A stretch of 64,000 nt of DNA from Streptomyces sp. LBL. Lineage in GTDB: Bacteria > Actinomycetota > Actinomycetes > Streptomycetales > Streptomycetaceae. Made by a program: the position numbers and the translations under genes. Location: positions 124,001 through 188,000 of the forward strand of contig NZ_JARXYX010000008.1 in assembly GCF_029893585.1 (NCBI RefSeq). Reading direction: 5' to 3'. A model generated the notes under the pieces. The model did no database searches, had not been told where the DNA came from, and saw only the letters and a list, made by a program, of their open reading frames with translations. How positions within the stretch are numbered: the first letter of the stretch is position 1; each line of letters begins with the position of its first letter. Shown piece by piece: positions 1 through 11,274 of the stretch.

Positions 1-181
1 CAACGGTGCGACCGCGGGCTCGGTGGCCGGCGTACTGACCGGCGCGGACGCCATCCCCGAGCAGTGGAAGGACCCGTTGGAGGACACGGTCCGCAGCGCG
101 GTGTTCGGCTTCGACGGGGTACGGATCAGCGCACTGGCGGAGCGGACGGTGCGGTTGGCACAGACGGAGCCGGAGCTGTAG
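1..181 (+). CDS. ADP-ribosylglycohydrolase family protein, C-terminal end (partial)
   Basis: Only the last 59 codons are in the window; the gene enters from the left and ends with TAG at 179-181. The visible peptide has the small-residue helix NGATAGSVAGVLTGA followed by IPEQW. This is the late conserved block of ADP-ribosylglycohydrolases (DraG/ARH type), where metal-binding acidic residues sit next to a Gly/Ala-rich helix. The family removes ADP-ribose from modified proteins or cleaves related ADP-ribose compounds in the cytoplasm. Substrate class cannot be judged because the N-terminal and central metal-binding motifs are off the window. Confidence 0.7.
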   Translation, partial: NGATAGSVAGVLTGADAIPEQWKDPLEDTVRSAVFGFDGVRISALAERTVRLAQTEPEL

Positions 182-227
182 CCGTGGCCCGGCCGGAGGG
201 CCCGGGGAAGCTGGTTACGCTTCCGGG

Positions 228-722
228 ATGACCACCACTCAAGACTACGCCGCCTACATCGCGGGACTCCCCCGTGTCCTCGCCGGGGCCGCCGCCCTCT
301 TCCAGGACGCCGAGGGACGGGTACTGCTCGTCGAGCCCAACTACCGTGAGGGCTGGGCGCTTCCGGGCGGCACCATCGAGTCCGACGACGGCGAGACCCC
401 CCGCCAGGGCGCGCGCCGCGAGACCGCCGAGGAGATCGGCCTGGACCGTGAGCTGGGCCGGCTGCTCGCGGTGGACTGGGTGCACGGGACCACCCGGCCG
501 CCGGTGGTGGCCTACCTGTACGACGGAGGGGTCCTCGGCGAGGACGACTTCAAGGCGATCCGGCTCCAGGAGGAGGAACTCCTGTCCTGGCGGCTCGTAC
601 CGCGCGAGGAACTCACCGAGTATCTGCAGGGTTCGCTGGGCCGCCGCGTCCTGGCCGCGCTGGACGTCCTCGACGGGGGCGCCGGGACGGCGGAGCTGGA
701 GAACGGCCACCGGGTCGGCTGA
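228..722 (+). CDS. NUDIX hydrolase
   Basis: A 164-residue cytoplasmic NUDIX pyrophosphohydrolase. The Nudix box lies at about residues 47-70: GGTIESDDGETP followed by ARRETAEEIGL. It matches GX5EX7REUXEEXGU with three to four extra residues after the first Gly-Glu pair, as in some actinobacterial members. The Glu residues of REXXEE would bind the catalytic Mg2+. Members hydrolyse nucleoside diphosphates linked to another moiety; nothing here fixes the substrate. The ATG at 228 is the first start in frame and has only a weak upstream GGG. It lies 46 nt after the ADP-ribosylglycohydrolase-type gene, so both could share a transcript. Confidence 0.88.
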   Translation: MTTTQDYAAYIAGLPRVLAGAAALFQDAEGRVLLVEPNYREGWALPGGTIESDDGETPRQGARRETAEEIGLDRELGRLLAVDWVHGTTRPPVVAYLYDGGVLGEDDFKAIRLQEEELLSWRLVPREELTEYLQGSLGRRVLAALDVLDGGAGTAELENGHRVG

Positions 723-853
723 CAGCGGAGCCCCCACGATCGACCAAGGCCGACGAGGCGTACGCCAGCTTGGTGAAGTCATGCGAGCGACGGACATCTT
801 CGAGCCGGTCGTCGGCCGCGCGACCTCGCCGAATCGAGAACTCTCCCGGTAGG

Positions 854-2023
854 TCAGAAGGGCACGCCCGCGCGCTTGGCAAGCCTGGTAAGGCGTGGGT
901 TGCTGCGGCGGTGCAGCGAGGTCAGCACGCGCATCAGCTCTTGGCTTGTCGGGTGCACCCGCGCCATCTGCGGGGCAACGTTCCAAGCCTCCTCAAGGGA
1001 CGCCAGCGCGGAGTCACGGTCACCCAGCGCGAGATGCGACCGGCCCAGGTTCATGTGCAGGGGGCCGATGCGGGTGGCGGGCAGCGAGGTGCCGCCCCGG
1101 ATCAGGTCGTCGGCAGTGTCCAGCGCGCGGCGGTGCTGATCCATGTCGGAAAACGTCGAGATGACATGGGTGGCCGTCTGGTCCGGCCCGAAGTGGATGC
1201 CGTGCTCGTCGCCGTCCTCGCCGTACGCCTCGGCCGTCCGCCAAGCTGCCCTGATGTGTTCCTCGGCTGCGGCCTTGTCCTTGAGCCGACCGGCCAAGGT
1301 CAGGCCGCGCAGGTGCAGGATGCCCAGGCCGAACGCGCGGTCGCGTCCCTCAAGGGTTGACTCGGCCTCGACGATGGCGCGGTCCACGATGGCCATCCCG
1401 CCCCCGAAGTCACCCGAATTGAGGAAGGCCCCGGCCTCGTCTCGGGCGGCCACCGTGGCGGCGATCGGGTGGGCACGCTCGGCGGCCAGCCGCTGCTTCA
1501 TGACGGCCAACTCCGCAAGATGCATCCACCGGTGCCGGGCGGCCAGCCAATAGACCACCGAGTACACGTCGGCGACACGGGTCCAGGCGGCGGGCGACTG
1601 GGCGGCGTGGGCGTATATGGTCGCGTCGGCCAGCACACCGGGCAGCTTCCGCAGCACCGCCGACAGCTCGGTCCGATAGCGGTGCTCGTTCAGCTCGGCC
1701 AGCCCGCGAGGCAGGTCCTCAGGGTGGGCCGGTGGCGCGTCTGGGATGTCGAACCGCCGGATGACGTAGTTGAGGGCGGCAAGGCTGTTCTCGTCTGTGC
1801 GCTCGACCGGAGCCGTGCCCAGCAGCTCATCAAGGGTCAAGCCCATAGCCTGCGCGAGAGCGGCAGCAACGCCCTGGGTCAGCGCGCGGTCGCCGACTTC
1901 GATCTTGCTGAGCAGCGAGACGGACACGCCTGCCCGCCGGGCAAGGGCAACCTGGCTGAAGCCGCGCGCTTTGCGGCAGACGGCCACGTTCGCTCCGGGT
2001 CCGGGAATCATGGTCGCGCTCAT
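854..2023 (-). CDS. XRE-family HTH regulator with TPR-like C-terminal region
   Basis: A 389-residue DNA-binding regulator. Residues about 10-62 form a Cro/CI-type helix-turn-helix (ARGFSQVALARRAGVSVSLL, then SKIEVGDR). The remaining ~300 residues are alpha-helical and Ala/Leu-rich with TPR-like pairs (for example LHMNLGRSHLALGDRDSALA), typical of streptomycete HTH-TPR regulators that sense a peptide or partner. I chose the ATG at 2023 because GGGGAAG lies nine bases upstream; a longer reading to 2245 has an N-terminus unlike the family. It opens a block of tiny ORFs, a broken HNH gene and a broken serine integrase, so it is probably the control gene of a decayed element. Confidence 0.82.
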   Translation of the reverse strand: MSATMIPGPGANVAVCRKARGFSQVALARRAGVSVSLLSKIEVGDRALTQGVAAALAQAMGLTLDELLGTAPVERTDENSLAALNYVIRRFDIPDAPPAHPEDLPRGLAELNEHRYRTELSAVLRKLPGVLADATIYAHAAQSPAAWTRVADVYSVVYWLAARHRWMHLAELAVMKQRLAAERAHPIAATVAARDEAGAFLNSGDFGGGMAIVDRAIVEAESTLEGRDRAFGLGILHLRGLTLAGRLKDKAAAEEHIRAAWRTAEAYGEDGDEHGIHFGPDQTATHVISTFSDMDQHRRALDTADDLIRGGTSLPATRIGPLHMNLGRSHLALGDRDSALASLEEAWNVAPQMARVHPTSQELMRVLTSLHRRSNPRLTRLAKRAGVPF

Positions 2024-2162
2024 ATTGTGCGTCTTCCCCACTCGACTTCCGTTACGTCCCATCGTCTCACCGTGGCCACTCAAGCGCCCTGCTGTTGTGC
2101 AAGAGGTGTGCAAGTCCGCTTTGCACGATGGCAGTTCTCTTGTGTGAGACAGGTATGCGCAA

Positions 2163-2420
2163 GTGGGACGAGGGGTCATGGCACCAACACACGAGAATCC
2201 GACGACAATGCTCAGCCACGGCAGACTGCCGTACCCGCAAGGCACTTTCGTCGAAGACGTTGAGACGGAATGTCAGGGCGAGCTGCAAGGCGTGATCGAG
2301 GAACGCGTCAAGGAGACCGGACAGATCATCAGCCTCACCGCGTACGTGCGCCCGAGAGGGGGTGGCATCGAGTGGGAGGCCCCTTTGACCCGTATCAAGC
2401 CCGTCGACGGGAACGGTTAA
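2163..2420 (+). CDS. small hypothetical protein (85 aa)
   Basis: An acidic soluble protein with no recognised domain, divergent from the HTH-TPR regulator. I see no signal peptide or membrane segment. GTG at 2163 gives 85 residues; the internal ATG at 2178, with GAGGGG just upstream, gives 80 and may be the true start. Position and divergence resemble the small accessory ORFs beside regulators of actinomycete integrative elements, but this is inference from context. The next small frame begins two bases after its stop. Confidence 0.5.
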   Translation: MGRGVMAPTHENPTTMLSHGRLPYPQGTFVEDVETECQGELQGVIEERVKETGQIISLTAYVRPRGGGIEWEAPLTRIKPVDGNG

Positions 2421-2422
2421 GC

Positions 2423-2620
2423 CTGCCCACCAAGCGCGCGGCACTCGTCACCTCGGGCGACGTGATCGGCTACGAGGGCGTGTGGCGCACGGTCAAGAAG
2501 ACGACGACCGCCCGGGGTCCGATGGGCGGGTTAGCTGTGGTGGTCACCTGGGAGGAGGGCGGCTCGGCCCGCTTCCCGGCCGGTGATGACCTGCTTGTCC
2601 GAGGGCCCGACGCCGACTGA
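2423..2620 (+). CDS. small hypothetical protein, start uncertain
   Basis: The frame encodes a compact beta-rich peptide (GYEGVWRTVKKTTTARGPMG, then VVTWEEGGSARFP) with streptomycete codon usage, ending at TGA 2618-2620. No ATG is available. CTG at 2423, two bases after the preceding stop, would give 65 residues; GTG at 2462 gives 52. The alternation of hydrophobic and charged residues suggests a small beta-barrel, as in small accessory proteins of actinomycete plasmids and phages. No function is assigned. Confidence 0.4.
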   Translation: MPTKRAALVTSGDVIGYEGVWRTVKKTTTARGPMGGLAVVVTWEEGGSARFPAGDDLLVRGPDAD

Positions 2621-2833
2621 CGAGAACCCCGCGGTCGTCCCGCGCTGCTGCTCCGCTTCCTTGGTGTGCTTGGGGCAGCGTCCGCCCGTGGTCAGTTCCG
2701 GGCTGCCGGGTACCGAGCACGGGGGCGGGGCTTTCGCGGCATGAGGGATCACCTCCAGAACAGGGTGAGAGCGGGGCAAGGAAAGGGGCCGAAGTGGGGT
2801 GTGCTTTCGGCACAAGTTGTGTTGGATTGCTGC

Positions 2834-2992
2834 ATGACCCGAAGCACCGAGAGCACCCAGCAGCGTCCCCCGTTCGAACTCCGCTGCGGCAATGTGCTTC
2901 ACGTGACCGTCCATCGCGTCCCCGGATGGCTGGTGGCAGCCGTCGCCACAGCCACGGGAAGCGGCCTCGCCGCATACTTCACGTCCCGGTGA
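2834..2992 (+). CDS. tiny putative membrane protein (52 aa)
   Basis: Fifty-two residues starting MTRSTESTQQ, then FELRCGNVLHVTVHRVPGW and one hydrophobic helix (LVAAVATATGSGLAAYF). It ends at a short basic tail. No clear ribosome site is visible. It resembles the product at 3091-3294: both open MTR(S/N)T and share FEL, a Val-x-Val-His-x-Val-Pro block and a terminal helix. Two related copies within 300 bases support real coding. Such one-helix peptides are common in transfer/spread regions of Streptomyces elements; no function is shown. Confidence 0.5.
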   Translation: MTRSTESTQQRPPFELRCGNVLHVTVHRVPGWLVAAVATATGSGLAAYFTSR

Positions 2993-3090
2993 CCGATGCC
3001 GGATCGGGCGCGCTGTTCGTTTTTGATCATCTGATCGCCCCGGTATCTGCGGAACTTGACGTACCGCCCGAGACACGGTGTCCTGCGTCC

Positions 3091-3294
3091 ATGACCAGGA
3101 ACACGAGTGGCGGCGGCAACGCTCGTTCACGAACCCATGCCTTCGAACTCCACCCCGAGGGGGTTGATGTGAGCGTGCACCATGTCCCCAATAACCCCAT
3201 TGCCTGGCTCGGGGTCGCTTTCTTGGCTCTTGGTGCCGGGCTGGTGCACCTCAGCGGGGCACTGGAACGGACGGAAAGTCCTCACCCTTCTTGA
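3091..3294 (+). CDS. tiny putative membrane protein (67 aa), paralogue of the preceding one
   Basis: Sixty-seven residues: a polar Gly/Ser N-terminus, then FELHPEGVDVSVHHVPNN and the hydrophobic segment AWLGVAFLALGAGLVHL. The shared FEL...V.V.H.VP core with the 52-residue product upstream indicates tandem duplication. Its 3' end overlaps, on the opposite strand, the tail of a frameshifted HNH endonuclease gene. That overlap suggests that at least one of the two is decaying. Function unknown; probably a membrane-associated accessory of the integrated element. Confidence 0.5.
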   Translation: MTRNTSGGGNARSRTHAFELHPEGVDVSVHHVPNNPIAWLGVAFLALGAGLVHLSGALERTESPHPS

Positions 3295-3597
3295 TCAAAC
3301 GGCATGCGTGACATAGCGGTTGAACGTGCCCGTCCGTGTCCTCGCCACCGAGAGCGAGCGGCTGCACATGGTCCACGTCCACCACGTTCGCGAGGACGAG
3401 CGAGCCGCACCGCGAGCACCACCACGGGCACCGACCAGAGCACGGAGCCGAGCGGCCCCCGAGAACATTCGGACCAGTACCGCCCGGCGGACTCGCCGAG
3501 CACGTACCGAAGCGCGTCGTTCGTAGACCTGGTGGTGACCCTCGCAGCGGCCCCGGTGAGTGGCGGGCTCGGTGCAGTCAATACACCGCATGCTCAC
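3251..3597 (-). pseudogene. HNH endonuclease, frameshifted
   Basis: Two reading frames together encode one HNH nuclease. The first, from GTG at 3597, reads MRCIDCTEPATHRGRCEGHH and continues through a basic linker. The second frame then reads WCSRCGSLVLANVVDVDHV, QPLALGGEDTDGHVQPLCHAC and a Lys-rich tail, ending at TGA 3251-3253. The second half holds both CxxC zinc pairs and the VDHV...GGEDT...VQPLC signature. The frame changes near 3430-3450, between LRALVGA and WCSRC. Either half alone lacks part of the fold, so I call it inactive. HNH genes of this size are common in phages and integrative elements. Confidence 0.72.
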
Positions 3598-3701
3598 GGG
3601 CGTACAGGGGGCGCTGGCATCTTCTCTTCTCGTGAGCGCCCCATTTGGGGTGTCACGGACATAGAATTATTGGGCTAGTTGTCCAGGGAGGGGAGAGTTC
3701 G

Positions 3702-3794
3702 GTGAGTGCTGAGCAGTGGTCCAGGGTTGTTTACATCGCTCTTGGGGTCGTCTCGGCTGCGCTGTTCGTGGGATTGGCAATTGCCCTGTTTTGA
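3702..3794 (+). CDS. 30-residue single-helix membrane peptide
   Basis: GTG at 3702 follows a strong purine run (GGGAGGGGAGAG, about ten bases upstream) and encodes 30 residues: MSAEQWSRVV, then a membrane helix (YIALGVVSAALFVGLAIALF), and TGA at 3792. It overlaps the 3' end of the broken serine integrase on the other strand. The good ribosome site and clean amphipathic-plus-hydrophobic layout support translation. Function unknown. Confidence 0.45.
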   Translation: MSAEQWSRVVYIALGVVSAALFVGLAIALF

Positions 3795-4456
3795 GCTGGA
3801 TGCACAGCCGTGGTCTCCGCAAGCTGTGCCACGGCACCGGGCATCGGGGGAACGTCCGTGCCGTTGGCTTCGGCTTCGGTGTCAGCGGCTACGGGCACGA
3901 CTTCCGCTGCGGGGTCCAGCTCACCCGTCATGGTGAAGTCCACGCGGGACGTGTCCAGCTTCCGCCATCCGCCACACTGGACGTCCAGCCGCACCCCCGC
4001 TTCAATGAGCATGGCTCGCTGGCCCGCCGTGTCCGCGTCCGTCCACTCGTCCGCGAACGTGCGGCCCGTGGGGGGCACGACGCGTTGCGGGTCGACCTTT
4101 TCGCGGGTCTCCAGCTCGGCTAGATCCGCGCATGTGGCTCATGGACCGGATGGCACGGTCAAAAAACGCCACCAGACAAGCGCGTCGTACTCGTCCGGAC
4201 GGGCAAGCCATCCGCCGAGTTGCGGACGGTCGAAGGGGCCGAACGCGGACGCGCTCACGTCCAGGTCGACGGCTTCGCGGAGCGCGTCACCCTCGCCGAA
4301 GTCGATTCCGAGGGCTGCCGCTGCGATGTCGTCGGGTTCGCGCTGCCGCTCGGGGCTGGTGGTCTCGTCAGTGAGTACCGAGAGCCTGACGCACCGCACA
4401 CCCCGAAGGGTCTCGGTGTAGTCCGTCCCAACCAGGGGGTTGCGGGTAGTCGTCAT
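3731..4456 (-). pseudogene. serine integrase (large serine recombinase), internally deleted and frameshifted
   Basis: The N-terminal part starts at ATG 4456 and contains CVRLSVLTDETTSPERQRE. The Ser of RLS and the Arg of ERQ match the catalytic Ser and Arg of large serine recombinases. It continues to DALVWWRF, where a run of six T changes frame; DRAIRSMSHM follows in the next frame. The sequence then jumps straight to the C-terminal tail (DLAELETREKVDPQR, TFADEWTDADTAGQRAMLIE, GVRLDVQCGG) ending at TAA 3731. Most of the resolvase domain and the zinc/coiled-coil region are missing. Integrases of this type are normally 450-600 residues. This is the strongest evidence that 0.9-4.5 kb was once an integrated element. 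Confidence 0.78.
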
Positions 4457-4640
4457 GCTCTCTTTGGGGACCAGAGAGTTCCTGACGTTCTCGCCCTTGA
4501 CCAGCACCGATGCCACCACGGCCACACTCCAGAACCGCTAGAACGGAGTGTTGGGAGACCCGGAGGGCAACGAGTGATGCGTGGAGCGCGGCGCAGCGCG
4601 CCGGCTGACCTGAGCGGTACAGCCAGGACCGCAGGCGCGG

Positions 4641-5132
4641 CTAGAACAGCGCCGTTCCGCTCTCGAAGTCCAGCAGGCGCTGCTTGCGGTCCAGGCCGCC
4701 GCCGTATCCGGTGAGGCTGCCGTTCGCGCCGACGACGCGGTGGCAGGGCACGATGATGCCGATCGGGTTCCTGCCGTTGGCGAGACCCACCGCGCGGGAG
4801 GCGGTGGGGCTGCCGAGGGCGTCGGCCAGTTCGCCGTAGGTGCGGGTCTCGCCGTAAGGGATCTTCCGGAGTTGTTCCCAGACGCTGCGCTGGAACGGGG
4901 TTCCGTGCAGACTCAGTTGGAGGGTGAACTCCTCCGACTCGCCCGCGAAATACGCCTCCAGCTCCTCCTCGGCCGCCGCGAAGGCGGTTTCGGCGCGGGC
5001 GCCGAAGGTCTCCTCCGCGGGGCGGTGGCGCTGGTCGGTCATGTAAAGGCCGCACAGGACGCCGTCGTCGGCGACGAGGGTCAGGGCGCCGTAGGGGCTG
5101 TCGATCACGGTGTGCTGCTTGGTCGAGCTCAT
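4641..5132 (-). CDS. ogt: methylated-DNA--protein-cysteine S-methyltransferase
   Basis: A 163-residue suicide repair protein that takes the alkyl group from O6-alkylguanine onto its own cysteine. The active site is GIIVPCHRVV (Cys at about residue 130), followed by GSLTGYGGGLDRKQRLLDFE, standard for Ogt/MGMT. The N-terminal domain (residues 1-75) is the usual poorly conserved alpha/beta half. ATG at 5132 overlaps the stop of the upstream Ada-AlkA gene (TGATG), so the two alkylation-repair proteins are translationally coupled. The next 184 bp downstream, up to the integrase fragment, hold no gene that I can see. Confidence 0.95.
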   Translation of the reverse strand: MSSTKQHTVIDSPYGALTLVADDGVLCGLYMTDQRHRPAEETFGARAETAFAAAEEELEAYFAGESEEFTLQLSLHGTPFQRSVWEQLRKIPYGETRTYGELADALGSPTASRAVGLANGRNPIGIIVPCHRVVGANGSLTGYGGGLDRKQRLLDFESGTALF

Positions 5133-6757
5133 CACGAAACACCCTGCGTGGGAAGGAAGTTGATCGGGTGGCTGTCGGTCGCCCACAGGTACTGGACCGC
5201 GTACGCCCGCCAGGGCCGCCAGGCCGCCGCCCGGGCCGTGAGCGCGGCCGGGGTCGAGGGCAGGCCCAACTCCTGGGCGGCGCGGCGGATTCCGAGGTCG
5301 GTCGGGAGGAAGGCGTCGGGGTCGCCGAGGGCGCGCATCGCGATGACGTCGGCCGTCCAGGGGCCGAAGCCGGGGAGCGCGAGGAGTTGGGCGCGGGTCT
5401 GGGTCCAGTCGCTCTCCACGCCCAGGTTGAGGGTACCGTCGGCCAGTTGGCCCACCAGAGTGGTGAAAGTGGTGCGGCGGGTACGGGGCATGGCGAGTGA
5501 CTCGGGGTCGAGCGCGGCGAGCGCCTCGGGGGTGGGGAAGAGGCGGGTGAGGCCGCCCTCGGGGTCGTCCACCGGGTCGCCGTACGCCGTGACCAGGCGG
5601 GCCGCGTGGGTGCGGGCCGCCGCCGTCGAGACCTGTTGGCCGAGGACCGCGCGCATGGCGAACTCCGCCTCGTCCACCGTGCGCGGGACGCGTCGGCCGG
5701 GGGCCTTGTCGACCAACGGGGCGAGGACCGGGTCCGTGCGCAGGTGGTCGTCGACCGCGACCGGGTCGGCGTCCAGGTCGAGCATGCGGCGGCAGCGGCT
5801 GATGGCGACGGTCAGGTCGCGCAGGTCGCTGAGGGCGAGGCGGCAGGCGATGTGGTCCGGCTGCGGGGTGAGCGCGACGATGCCGTGGCCGTTCGGCAGT
5901 CGCAGCGTGCGCCGGTACGCCCACCCGTCTCCCGCCTCTGCCATCTCTCCTGCCTCTGCCCTCACCGCCCCTTTGTCGGGGCGATCCGCGCCGCCCGCCC
6001 GCCTCATGTCGCGCCACTCCTCGACACCCGGGACCGCGGTCGCCACGAGGTGGCCGAAGAGGTTGTCGGGGTTGAGGGGGGCACGGAAGGGGAGGCGCAG
6101 GGCGAGCGCGCCCGCGGCGGCCGGAGCGAGCCCACCAGAGGCGGCCGGGGCGAACGCGCCAGAAGCGGACAGGGCGTTCTTCCTCGGCACCCGGGCGCGC
6201 AGTTCGCTCGGGGAGAGGGCGAAGACCTCGCGCACGGTGTCGTTGAAGCCACGGACCGAGGAGAACCCGGCGGCGAAGGCGACCTCCGCCATCGGCAGCG
6301 GAGTCGTCTCGATGAGCAGACGCGCGGTCTGGGCGCGCTGGGCGCGGGCGAGCGCGAGCGGGCCCGCACCCAGTTCGGCGAGCAGCTGGCGTTCGACCTG
6401 CCGGGTGCTGTAGCCGAGCCGGGCGGCGAGTCCGGGGACGCCCTCGCGGTCCACGACCCCGTCGATGACGAGACGCATGGCCCGGGCCACCAGGTCGGCG
6501 CGCTGGTTCCACTCGGGGGAGCCCGGGCTGGTGTCGGGGCGACAGCGCTTGCAGGCCCGGAATCCGGCCTGCTGGCAGGCCGCCGCGCTCGGGTGGAAGG
6601 TCATGTTCTCGGGCTTGGGCGGTACGACCGGGCAGCTGGGCCGGCAGTAGATGCGGGTGGTCAGGACGGCGGTGAAGAACCAGCCGTCGAAGCGCGCGTC
6701 CTTCGACTGGACGGCGCGTACGCAGCGCTCCCGTTCGTGGTGCATCCCGTTCTGCAT
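5132..6757 (-). CDS. Ada-type regulator fused to AlkA DNA-3-methyladenine glycosylase
   Basis: A 541-residue three-domain protein. Residues about 10-75 are the Ada metal-binding domain with four Cys (YCRPSCP, FRACKRC) that repairs methylphosphotriesters. Residues 85-175 are an AraC HTH (VPGLAARLGYSTRQVERQL, FAAGFSSVRGFNDTVREVF). From about 200 on comes an AlkA glycosylase with a helix-hairpin-helix (LLALPGFGPWTADVIAMRAL) followed by the catalytic Asp region (GDPDAFLPTDLGIRRA). It would sense and repair alkylated DNA and activate ogt, which it overlaps by one base. ATG at 6757 is chosen because upstream codons encode low-complexity sequence; ATG 6745 is an alternative. Confidence 0.93.
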   Translation of the reverse strand: MQNGMHHERERCVRAVQSKDARFDGWFFTAVLTTRIYCRPSCPVVPPKPENMTFHPSAAACQQAGFRACKRCRPDTSPGSPEWNQRADLVARAMRLVIDGVVDREGVPGLAARLGYSTRQVERQLLAELGAGPLALARAQRAQTARLLIETTPLPMAEVAFAAGFSSVRGFNDTVREVFALSPSELRARVPRKNALSASGAFAPAASGGLAPAAAGALALRLPFRAPLNPDNLFGHLVATAVPGVEEWRDMRRAGGADRPDKGAVRAEAGEMAEAGDGWAYRRTLRLPNGHGIVALTPQPDHIACRLALSDLRDLTVAISRCRRMLDLDADPVAVDDHLRTDPVLAPLVDKAPGRRVPRTVDEAEFAMRAVLGQQVSTAAARTHAARLVTAYGDPVDDPEGGLTRLFPTPEALAALDPESLAMPRTRRTTFTTLVGQLADGTLNLGVESDWTQTRAQLLALPGFGPWTADVIAMRALGDPDAFLPTDLGIRRAAQELGLPSTPAALTARAAAWRPWRAYAVQYLWATDSHPINFLPTQGVS

Positions 6758-6960
6758 GCGTCCAGCATCGAGCACGGTGGGGTGGCCCGGCTGGCAGGAA
6801 TACGACATCTGCCTGCCCGCGACCGGCACCTGCGTTCGTCCCGGGGGAGGTGCCCCTGGCGGGGTGCCGCCCATGGCCGGTGGTGCGCAGAGCGGGGTGC
6901 TGCCCATGGCGGCGGCCAGGGGGCACCACAGACCCGCCGTCACGGTGCCGGGGCCTGCGC

Positions 6961-7003
6961 CGGTGCCGGGGCCTGGGGACACCGTCCCCAGGCCCCGGCA
7001 CCG
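6961..7003. terminator. long perfect hairpin after the beta-galactosidase gene
   Basis: A 20-bp arm at 6961-6980 is exactly mirrored at 6984-7003 around the three-base loop ACC. The arms start CGGTGCCGGG and are fully GC-paired. It lies 22 bases past the stop of the minus-strand beta-galactosidase gene and so is its likely intrinsic terminator; no T-tract follows, as is usual in Streptomyces. The preceding ~40 bases repeat GGTGCCGGGGCCTG once more. Confidence 0.7.
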
Positions 7004-7025
7004 CGAAGGACCGCCCGCCGCGCGG

Positions 7026-11011
<3,986 letters not shown>

Positions 11012-11193
11012 TGATCCTGTCGGACTTTGTGCGGTCCTGTTGGTCGAGGGAGTGTGGGTCGCATCAGCACATGACTCCCGACCGCATGCGACACGGGGCC
11101 CTCTTGCGACACGGGGCCTGCGTGCGAGGAGGGCCTGCATGTCCTGCGTGTGGCACGCCCCGCCTGGCACGCATGTGACGCAGGCCACAACAA

Positions 11194-11207
11194 AAACGGC
11201 ACCGTTT
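11194..11207. promoter_or_regulatory. inverted repeat AAACGG-CA-CCGTTT, possible operator
   Basis: Six-base perfect arms with a two-base centre, 36 bp upstream of a longer palindrome containing the same GAAAC/GTTTC core. Two related sites about 50 bp apart in front of a regulator gene and beside a divergent glycosidase gene suggest cooperative binding by a LacI-type or similar repressor. That is inference: no repressor gene of that kind is nearby. Confidence 0.4.
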
Positions 11208-11242
11208 CGATAATGCCGGGGTTAGGCTGACGCCATCGAGGT

Positions 11243-11261
11243 GAACGAAACCGTTTCGTTC
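11243..11261. promoter_or_regulatory. 19-bp palindromic operator GAACGAAAC-C-GTTTCGTTC
   Basis: Nine-base arms pair perfectly around a single C. The site lies 13 bases before the ATG of the NarL-type regulator and just before the ribosome site AAGGGGGGAG. A bound protein there would block transcription or translation start. A candidate -10 (TAGGCT, 11223-11228) lies 14 bases upstream of the site. Similar GAAAC...GTTTC palindromes are typical of LacI-family sugar repressors, which fits the neighbouring beta-galactosidase, but autoregulation by the regulator is equally possible. Confidence 0.55.
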
Positions 11262-11274
11262 AGAAGGGGGGAGC

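Noticed and set aside
4641..7001. A 786-codon minus-strand reading that joins a basic low-complexity stretch to Ogt
   Set aside because: The upstream part is the wrong frame of the Ada-AlkA gene (Arg/Pro-rich, no domain). Ogt starts at the internal ATG 5132.
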